A stretch of DNA of 64,000 nucleotides, from NCBI RefSeq assembly GCF_014649115.1, contig NZ_BMSK01000010.1:186001-250000 (forward strand). Direction: 5' to 3'. Shown piece by piece: positions 58,248 through 64,000 of the stretch. Source of the stretch: Streptomyces eurythermus (GTDB lineage: Bacteria; Actinomycetota; Actinomycetes; Streptomycetales; Streptomycetaceae). The notes beneath the pieces were generated by a model that did no database searches, was not told where the DNA came from, and was given only the letters and a program-made list of their open reading frames with translations. The first letter of the stretch is position 1, and each line of letters begins with the position of its first letter. A program made the position numbers and the translations under genes.

Positions 58248-59075
58248 TCAGCGCCGGAAGCCGCCTTCGGAGGTGACGACCTCGCCGGTGATCCAGCCCG
58301 CCTCGTCGGTGGCCAGCCAGGCGATGAGGCGGGCGGGGTCGTCGGGCGTGCCCCAGCGTCCGGCGGGGAACCGCGCGGCCACCGCCGCCCGCACCTCGTC
58401 GGTGGCGTAACCGGTGTCCACCGGGCCGGGGTTGACGGCGTTCACCGTGATCCCCCGGTCGGCGAGCGTGGTGGCCAGCGAGCGGGTGATGGAGGCGAGG
58501 GCGCCCTTCTGCAGGGCGTAGGCGATCTCGCCCGGCATGCCGCCGCCGAGGTCCTGGCCGGAGGTCATCAGCACCACGCGCCCGCCGGGGGCGTCCCCGG
58601 CCGAGGCGGCGCGGGAGCGGGCGTACGCCTGGACGAGCAGCAGCACCGAGCGGGTGTTCACGGCCCAGTGGGCGTCCAGCATGGCGGCGTCGATGTCGTC
58701 CAGGGTGCCGTCGGAGCCGCTGAGGGCGTGGTTGGCGACGACGATGTCCAGGCGGCCGAACTCCTCGGTCACGGTGCGCACCAGCCGGGCCGGTTCCGCC
58801 GGGTCGGCCAGGTCACCGGGGCCGGAGGCGACCCGCGCCCGGGGGTCGGCGAGCGCTTCGCGTACGGAGTCGGCGACGGCGTCGGGACTGTCGGCGCCCC
58901 AGGGCATGGCGGCGTCGTGCGGCACATGGTGGTGCAGGTACACGCTGGCGCCGTAGGCCGCCAGCCGCCGGGCCACGGCGTGCCCGATCCCGGCCCGCCG
59001 GGAGGCACCGGTGACGAGCGCGGTCCGGCCGCGCAGGGGCAGGGGGTCTCGGCGTAATCCGGAAGCAGTGATCAC
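58248..59075 (-). CDS. Short-chain dehydrogenase/reductase
   Basis: 275 residues from a GTG. The cofactor loop is TALVTGASRRAGIGHAVA, the structural DxxD-like VVANHALSGSDG, the Ser in MTSGQDLGGG and the YxxxK in YALQK. The C-terminal WLATDEAGWITGEVVTSEGG is usual for classical SDRs, so it is likely NADP-dependent. The substrate is not predictable. An insert with HHHVPHDAAMPWG near residues 47-60 is unusual. Confidence 0.9.
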   Translation of the reverse strand: MITASGLRRDPLPLRGRTALVTGASRRAGIGHAVARRLAAYGASVYLHHHVPHDAAMPWGADSPDAVADSVREALADPRARVASGPGDLADPAEPARLVRTVTEEFGRLDIVVANHALSGSDGTLDDIDAAMLDAHWAVNTRSVLLLVQAYARSRAASAGDAPGGRVVLMTSGQDLGGGMPGEIAYALQKGALASITRSLATTLADRGITVNAVNPGPVDTGYATDEVRAAVAARFPAGRWGTPDDPARLIAWLATDEAGWITGEVVTSEGGFRR

Positions 59076-59212
59076 GGCCGTTCACCTTAGGCGCGGACGC
59101 GCGGGGCGCGCGAGCGGTTTTCGGCTCGGCCGGACGGCCCTCTCCCGGTGGCGCGGCCGGCGCGGGGGTGGCCCGCTGGTGCCGGAGGGCCGACGAGGAA
59201 AGGCGGGCCGGC

Positions 59213-59875
59213 ATGCGGGAGAACGCGCCGGAGCACGGGACGTTACGGACACCGCGCGCCGCGGGCCTGGCCGGGATCGTCTTCGCGCTGCTCCTGGCCG
59301 CGGCGATGGTCCTGGTAAGGCTGGCCATTCCGGAGGGGGCCGACGCGGTGACCGCCCGGGGCTTCACGGACTCCGGGCGGCGCGACGCGCTGCGGGCGGC
59401 CCTCGCGCTGGTGCCGTTCGCCGGGATCTTCTTCCTGTGGTTCCTCGGCGCGATCCGCGCGCACGTCGGCGCCGTCGAGGACAAGTTCCTCGCCACCGTC
59501 TTCCTGGGCAGCGGGCTGGTCTTCACCGCCACGCTGTTCGGGGCCGCCGCCGCGGCGGGCGCCGTGCTGGCGGTGGCCCATCCGCCGGGTCTGCCGCCGC
59601 TGCCGGTGGCCTGGGACTTCGGCCGCCACCTCGCCTACACGCTGATGACGGGGTACGCCATGCGGATGGCGGCCGTCTTCGTGTCGTCCCTGTCGGTCAT
59701 GGGCCACCGGCTGGGCGTACTGCCCCGCCCGCTGACGATCGCGGGCTTCGTCACCGTGCTGGTGCTGCTCTTCGTCTCGTCGAACGTGCCGTGGGCGGAG
59801 CTGGTCTTCCCGGCCTGGTCGCTGCTGACCGGCCTGCACATCCTCGGGGCGGGCCGGGGGAAGGCCGGCGGGTAG
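59213..59875 (+). CDS. Hypothetical membrane protein
   Basis: 220 residues from the ATG at 59213, with GAGGAAAGG upstream. Five or six hydrophobic segments are visible (AGIVFALLLAAAMVLVRLA, LALVPFAGIFFLWFLGAIR, LGSGLVFTATLFGAAAAAGA, AYTLMTGYAMRMAAVF and TIAGFVTVLVLLFVSSN). No family name is assigned. It precedes a ferredoxin/reductase/P450 cassette by 153 bp in the same direction; a shared role is possible but not shown. Confidence 0.75.
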   Translation: MRENAPEHGTLRTPRAAGLAGIVFALLLAAAMVLVRLAIPEGADAVTARGFTDSGRRDALRAALALVPFAGIFFLWFLGAIRAHVGAVEDKFLATVFLGSGLVFTATLFGAAAAAGAVLAVAHPPGLPPLPVAWDFGRHLAYTLMTGYAMRMAAVFVSSLSVMGHRLGVLPRPLTIAGFVTVLVLLFVSSNVPWAELVFPAWSLLTGLHILGAGRGKAGG

Positions 59876-60028
59876 GCCGCCGGGCGGTCACTCGATCGGC
59901 GTGCCCGGCGCGCGGGTGCCCCGCCCTCGCTCGCATGCTGGCGAGCGGGGGTGACCGCCGTCCGGAGCCCGCCCGCGCGAGCCGTGTGGCGCGCCCCGGA
60001 CCTCGCCGTGGGAAAGGGCGGAGCGTCG

Positions 60029-60259
60029 ATGAGGCTTGTCGTCGATCTCAACAAGTGCCAGGGGTACGCCCAGTGCGCGTTCCTCGCGCCCGATGTCTTC
60101 GCCATGCACGGCGAGGAGTCGCTGCTGTACGACCCGCGTCCGGAGGATGAGCAGCGCGAGCGGGTGGCGCGGGCCGTGGCCGCGTGCCCGGTGCAGGCGA
60201 TCACCGCCGACGGCCTGGACCGCGCGGGCGCCTCCCAGGAGGCGTCCGATGTCCGCTGA
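60029..60259 (+). CDS. [3Fe-4S] ferredoxin
   Basis: 76 residues from the ATG at 60029; a longer frame to 59951 has no site. The cluster Cys residues are in KCQGYAQCAF and ACPVQAI: three Cys in the pattern of the [3Fe-4S] ferredoxins that partner actinobacterial P450s. It overlaps the reductase gene by 11 bp and is followed by a P450, so it should carry electrons in that cassette. Confidence 0.93.
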   Translation: MRLVVDLNKCQGYAQCAFLAPDVFAMHGEESLLYDPRPEDEQRERVARAVAACPVQAITADGLDRAGASQEASDVR

Positions 60260-61640
60260 CCACCTCGAACGGCTCAGGCGTGAGGGACGGATCGTGATCG
60301 TGGGCGCCTCGCTGGCGGGCCTGCGGGCGGCCGAGACGCTGCGCGCCGAGGGCTTCGCCGGTGACCTGACCCTGATCGGGGACGAGCCGCACGAGCCGTA
60401 CGACCGGCCGCCGCTGTCGAAGTCCGCGCTGCTGGGCATGGCGTCCCCGCTGCGCACGCAGCTGCCGCGCCGCCGGGAGATCGACGCGAAGTGGCGGCTG
60501 GGTGTCGCGGCGACCGGTCTGGATCTGGCGGCCAAGCGGGTCCGGCTGGCCGACGGGGACGAGGTGGAGTACGACCGGCTGCTCATCGCGACCGGGGTGC
60601 GCGCCCGGCCGTGGTTCAAGGAGGAGGAGGCCCGGCTGGACGGGGTGTGTGTGCTGCGCACCCGGGAGGACGCGGCGGACCTGGTCCGGCGGCTGAGGGC
60701 GGGGCCGCGGCGGGTGTTCGTCATCGGCGCCGGGTTCGCCGGTTCGGAGGTGGCCTCGGCCTGCCGGGAGCTGGGCCTGCCGGTCAGCATGGCCGAGCGG
60801 GCGGGGGCGCCGCTGGTGGGCGCGCTCGGCGGGGTGATCGGCTCGGTCGCGGCGGACCTCGCGACGGAGCACGGCGTGGACCTGCGCACGCATGTCACGG
60901 TGACCGCCCTGGAGGGGGACACGGTCGGCAGGGTACGGGCGGTCCATCTGTCCGACGAGAGCGTGGTCGAGGCGGATGTGGTCGTGGTGTCGCTGGGGTC
61001 GCTGCGCAACACCGAGTGGCTGACCGGGTCGGGGCTCGGCGCCGGGCCCCGGGGGGTCGCCTGTGACGCGGGCTGCCGGGCCTTCGACTTCCGGGGCATC
61101 GTCACGGACGACGTCTTCGTGGCGGGTGATGTGGCGCGCTCCCCGCACGCGCTGTTCGGCTACCAGTTCCTGTCGCTGGAGCACTGGGGCAACGCCGTCG
61201 CGCAGGCGGAGACGGCCGCGCACAACATGATCTGCGACGGCGCCGACCGGCGCCCGCACCTGTGGATGCCGGCGTTCTGGTCCTCGATGTTCGGGGTCAA
61301 CATCAAGTCGGTCGGCGTGCCGCCCATGGGCGAACATCTGATGATCACGCAGGGCTCGCTCGCCGAGCGCCGGTTCACCGGGGTCTACGGCCACCAGGGC
61401 CGGGTCGTGGCCGCCGTGACCTTCGACAACGCGCGCTGGCTGGAGTTCTACCAGCGGCAGATCGAGCGGGGGGCGCCGTTCCCGGTGGAGTTCCCGACGC
61501 TGGACCGCCGTCCGGAGGGCCGGCAGCCGGTGCCCGCCGGTTTCCCGGACCCGTCGCTGCCGACCCACGGCCCCATGGTGACCCTCAGCGGTTACTCGCC
61601 GGCCGACCAGCAGCTGGTCTTCCACCCCTCCCGGCACTGA
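60249..61640 (+). CDS. Ferredoxin reductase-type FAD/NAD(P)-binding oxidoreductase
   Basis: 463 residues. The N-terminal FAD motif is IVIVGASLAGLRAAE, the NAD(P) motif VFVIGAGFAGSEVAS and the third FAD segment VTDDVFVAGDVARSPH. EPYDRPPLSKSAL is typical of oxygenase-coupled ferredoxin reductases. A C-terminal extension of about 80 residues follows the usual domain. The start ATG overlaps the ferredoxin stop by 11 bp. It should pass electrons from NAD(P)H to the ferredoxin. Confidence 0.93.
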   Translation: MSADHLERLRREGRIVIVGASLAGLRAAETLRAEGFAGDLTLIGDEPHEPYDRPPLSKSALLGMASPLRTQLPRRREIDAKWRLGVAATGLDLAAKRVRLADGDEVEYDRLLIATGVRARPWFKEEEARLDGVCVLRTREDAADLVRRLRAGPRRVFVIGAGFAGSEVASACRELGLPVSMAERAGAPLVGALGGVIGSVAADLATEHGVDLRTHVTVTALEGDTVGRVRAVHLSDESVVEADVVVVSLGSLRNTEWLTGSGLGAGPRGVACDAGCRAFDFRGIVTDDVFVAGDVARSPHALFGYQFLSLEHWGNAVAQAETAAHNMICDGADRRPHLWMPAFWSSMFGVNIKSVGVPPMGEHLMITQGSLAERRFTGVYGHQGRVVAAVTFDNARWLEFYQRQIERGAPFPVEFPTLDRRPEGRQPVPAGFPDPSLPTHGPMVTLSGYSPADQQLVFHPSRH

Positions 61641-61672
61641 CCCGCCGGCCCCGACGCTGTCAAGGAACCGTC

Positions 61673-62917
61673 ATGCCGCACGCCTCGCTGGCACGCCAGA
61701 TCACCGATTTCGGCAACCGCGCCAACCCCTATCCGCTGTACGCGGAGTTGCGCCGCACACCGGTGCTCCACGAGGAGGAGGACGGCCCGTACCTCATCAG
61801 TTCGTACTACGACATCGAGGCGTTGCTGCACGATCCGCGGATCAGCTCCGACGCCACGAACCTGGCCGCCGCCGGGGCGGACGGAGCGGGCGAGCCGGAG
61901 GAGACGGGCGGGCTGCCGCCGTCGTTCCTGCGGCTGGACCCGCCCGAACACGACCGGCTGCGCCGCATCGCCAACACCGGGTTCGGGCCGCCGCACCGGC
62001 CGCGCCGGATCGAGGGCATGCGCGGCGCGATGCGGGAGATCGTCACCGAGCTGATCGACGGTTTCGGCGACGCCCGCCAGGTCGATCTGGTCGACCAGTT
62101 CGCGTACCCCTTCCCGGTGACGGTGATCTGCCGGCTGCTCGGGGTGCCCCGGGAGGACGAGCCGACCTTCCGCACCTGGGTGGACCCGCTGGTCGCGAGC
62201 CTGGACCCGGAGAAGCGGCCGGGCGGCGCCCAGGAGGCGGAGTACCGGCAGAGCGCGCAGGAGGCGCGGATGCGGCTCGGCATGTATCTGTCCGGGCTGG
62301 TCGAGGAGCGGGCCCGAGAGCCTCGCGACGATCTGCTGTCCGACCTGGTCAACAGCCGGGGCCCGGACGGCTCGATGACGATGATGGAGGTGCTCAGCAC
62401 CTCGGTGCTGCTGCTGATCGCCGGCCACGAGACGACGGTCAACCTGATCACCAACGGCATGCTGACCCTGCTGCGCCACCCGGAGGTCCTCGGGCGGCTG
62501 CGCGAGGACCCGGGGCTGTCGGTCTCCATCGTGGAGGAACTGCTGCGCTACGAACCTCCGGTGCAGCTCGTGCCGCAGCGCACCTGCATCACCGACATCG
62601 AGGTGCGCGGGGTCACCATCCCGAAGGGCTCGCGGATCTGGCTGATGCTGGCCGCGGGCAACCGGGACCCGGAGCGGTTCGAGGACCCCGACCGGTTCGA
62701 CCCGGACCGCGGGGACATCCAACACCTCGGGTTCGGCAGCGGCATCCACAGCTGTTTCGGCGCCCCGCTGGCCCGTCTGGAGACCCAGATCGCGCTGTCC
62801 GAGCTGGCCCGGCGCCTGGAGAACCCCCGCCTGGTGGAGGACCCGCCGCCGTACCGGGAGAACGCCGTGCTGCGCGGGCCCCGGCATCTGGACGTCGCCT
62901 TCGACGGGGTGCGCTGA
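61673..62917 (+). CDS. Cytochrome P450 of the ferredoxin/reductase cassette
   Basis: 414 residues. The I-helix is LLLIAGHETTVNLI, ExxR is EELLRYEPP and the haem loop is FGSGIHSCFGAPLAR with the Cys ligand. AAGGAACC lies before the ATG. It follows the reductase by 32 bp, so ferredoxin, reductase and P450 form a complete electron-transfer unit. The substrate is unknown; no adjacent biosynthetic genes suggest one. It is unrelated to the CYP158A2-like protein at the window start beyond the shared fold. Confidence 0.94.
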   Translation: MPHASLARQITDFGNRANPYPLYAELRRTPVLHEEEDGPYLISSYYDIEALLHDPRISSDATNLAAAGADGAGEPEETGGLPPSFLRLDPPEHDRLRRIANTGFGPPHRPRRIEGMRGAMREIVTELIDGFGDARQVDLVDQFAYPFPVTVICRLLGVPREDEPTFRTWVDPLVASLDPEKRPGGAQEAEYRQSAQEARMRLGMYLSGLVEERAREPRDDLLSDLVNSRGPDGSMTMMEVLSTSVLLLIAGHETTVNLITNGMLTLLRHPEVLGRLREDPGLSVSIVEELLRYEPPVQLVPQRTCITDIEVRGVTIPKGSRIWLMLAAGNRDPERFEDPDRFDPDRGDIQHLGFGSGIHSCFGAPLARLETQIALSELARRLENPRLVEDPPPYRENAVLRGPRHLDVAFDGVR

Positions 62918-62976
62918 GCACCGGGAGCGGGGCGCCGGGAGCCGGGGAGCGGCGGGGGGCCGCCGGACGCCGGGGG

Positions 62977-63453
62977 TCAGCAGCCGCAGTCGCCGTCGAC
63001 GGGGGCGGTCAGCGGGTCGGCGTCCCGGCGGGCCGGGCCCTGCCAGGTCTCGTAGGCGAAGCCCTCGCGCGCCCAGTACTCGAAGCCGCCGAGCATCTCC
63101 TTGACCCGGTAGCCGAGTTCGGCGAGGGCGAGCGCGGCGCGGGTGGCGCCGTTGCAGCCGGGGCCCCAGCAGTACGTGACCACGGGCACGGACTTGTCCA
63201 GGAGCCGCTCGGCCTGCTCGGGGATGAGCGCGGTCGGCAGGTGGACGGCGCCGGGGATGTGGCCCTGGTCCCAGGAGGCGGTGGAACGGGTGTCCACGAC
63301 GACGAATCCGGGATCGCCGCCGGCCGCCAGCGCCGCGGCCACGTCGGAGACGTCGGCGTGGAAGGCGAGGCTCGCCCGGAAGTAGGCGGCGGCCTCGGCG
63401 GGGGCGGCGGGGGCGACCCGCAGGACGGGGTTCTCGGAAGCGGTGCTGATCAT
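62977..63453 (-). CDS. Rhodanese-like sulfurtransferase
   Basis: 158 residues from the ATG at 63453; the frame to 63543 runs over the divergent promoter. The rhodanese domain has VVVDTRSTASWDQGHIPGAV and the active-site Cys in VVTYCWGPGCNGATRAAL. The end carries an extra GDCGC tail. It transfers sulfane sulfur or detoxifies reactive sulfur. It is divergent from an Lrp regulator 95 bp away, so sulfur-amino-acid control is plausible. Confidence 0.9.
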   Translation of the reverse strand: MISTASENPVLRVAPAAPAEAAAYFRASLAFHADVSDVAAALAAGGDPGFVVVDTRSTASWDQGHIPGAVHLPTALIPEQAERLLDKSVPVVTYCWGPGCNGATRAALALAELGYRVKEMLGGFEYWAREGFAYETWQGPARRDADPLTAPVDGDCGC

Positions 63454-63548
63454 GACTGGAAATCTACGGCCCGCGGAGCGCCGCCCTGAAGGGACGAACC
63501 ACGGGCTTGCCCTTGTCCCGCCGGGGTTTTCCCTGCTATCCATCCGGG

Positions 63549-63995
63549 ATGACCGTGTATTCCCCGGACGCCACCGACTGGCGCATCCTCGAAGTCCTCC
63601 AGCGCGACGGACGCTCCAGCTACGCCGAGCTGGCGCGCGCCGTGTCCATGTCGCCGAGCGCCGTCACCGAACGGGTCCGGCGGCTGGAGGAGGCGGGCGT
63701 GATCCAGGGGTACGCGGCGGTGGTCGACCCCGAGCGGCTGGGCCTGCCGATCCTGGCGTTCGTGCGGCTGCGCTACCCGAACGGCAACTACAAGCCCTTC
63801 CACGACCTGGTCGCGGCGACACCCGAGATCCTGGAGGCGCACCACGTCACGGGCGACGACTGCTTCGTCATCAAGGTCGCCGCACGGTCGATGTCCCACC
63901 TGGAGGAGGTCTCCGGGAGGATCGGCGCCCTGGGCTCGGTGACCACCAGCGTGGTGTACTCCTCCCCGTTGCCGCGCCGCCCCCTGGGCCGCTGA
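63549..63995 (+). CDS. Lrp/AsnC family transcriptional regulator
   Basis: 148 residues. The helix-turn-helix is within about 8-58 (ATDWRILEVLQRDGRSSYAE, then MSPSAVTERVRRLEEAG), followed by the RAM domain with HHVTGDDCFVIKV. TATCCA (63537-63542) is exactly six bases before the ATG, fitting a leaderless mRNA. It is divergent from a rhodanese gene and is its likely regulator. The C-terminus is complete; the window ends six bases later. Confidence 0.92.
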   Translation: MTVYSPDATDWRILEVLQRDGRSSYAELARAVSMSPSAVTERVRRLEEAGVIQGYAAVVDPERLGLPILAFVRLRYPNGNYKPFHDLVAATPEILEAHHVTGDDCFVIKVAARSMSHLEEVSGRIGALGSVTTSVVYSSPLPRRPLGR

Positions 63996-64000
63996 GGGCT

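Noticed and set aside
59213..62917. Secondary-metabolite cluster around the P450 cassette
   Set aside because: No synthase, ligase or tailoring genes other than the redox trio are nearby, so only an electron-transfer unit is supported.

Overview
This window is high-GC DNA with the codon pattern, gene families and gene order of a Streptomyces chromosome core or near-core region. From memory, the order cyp158A2-type P450 / quinone-forming cupin ... def ... murT-gatD ... pfkA ... ddaH-rocD ... urease ... bioF/bioBAD ... purB resembles the SCO1207 to about SCO1270 part of S. coelicolor. This was not checked by alignment. No prophage, insertion sequence, CRISPR array or tRNA was seen.

Layout. 0-1.7 kb: the end of a tetrahydroxynaphthalene (THN) pigment operon, with a truncated CYP158A2-like P450 and a MomA-like cupin. 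1.7-4.3 kb: acyl-CoA dehydrogenase divergent from a TetR regulator with a clear operator, then peptide deformylase. 4.4-7.8 kb: murT-gatD (lipid II amidation) and pfkA. 7.8-11.8 kb: CtaG-like membrane protein, a tiny membrane protein, and an Lrp regulator next to ddaH-rocD (arginine-derivative and ornithine catabolism). 11.8-16.7 kb: DUF305 and DUF6153 Met/His-rich exported proteins, PlsC acyltransferase, an epimerase-like protein and a secreted S33 peptidase. 16.8-21.5 kb: complete urease operon ureABCFGD without ureE. 21.6-24.1 kb: orphan Phd/YefM antitoxin with a TGTACA operator, a ClpP paralogue whose catalytic residues are changed, and a c-di-AMP riboswitch in front of an NlpC/P60 wall hydrolase. 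24.3-25.0 kb: degenerate tandem repeats. 25.5-27.3 kb: HATPase / XRE / DUF397 regulatory trio. 27.3-31.8 kb: biotin genes bioF and bioBAD. 32.4-33.1 kb: Fic-like/RHH toxin-antitoxin pair. 33.2-38.1 kb: LLM oxidoreductase, GNAT, two CNNM/HlyC transporters and an SGNH hydrolase. 38.2-41.8 kb: purB, a Mug-type glycosylase and a secreted CBM2-GH5 cellulase flanked on both sides by perfect CebR boxes. 42.3-47.2 kb: ABC exporter divergent from a NarL-type two-component system, then a ROK regulator. 47.2-48.3 kb: a second repeat tract, including an exact 105-bp tandem repeat. 48.4-54.6 kb: GntR/HutC regulator with a dre-like operator, ECF41 sigma factor, hydrolase, Tat-exported PhoD-like phosphatase and a TM-ACT-GNAT fusion. 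54.7-64 kb: PLP gamma-lyase/Lrp pair, DUF885 peptidase-like protein, SDR, a ferredoxin/ferredoxin reductase/P450 redox cassette, and a rhodanese/Lrp pair.

Main themes: many genes have a -10-like hexamer exactly six bases before the start codon (leaderless transcripts); Lrp regulators sit beside amino-acid or sulfur enzymes; strong GC hairpins separate convergent genes; and both large gene-free tracts lie between convergent genes and are filled with degenerate repeats. The most unusual items are the ClpP-like protein lacking its catalytic Ser and His, the paired CebR boxes, the 105-bp repeat tract and the membrane-ACT-GNAT fusion.
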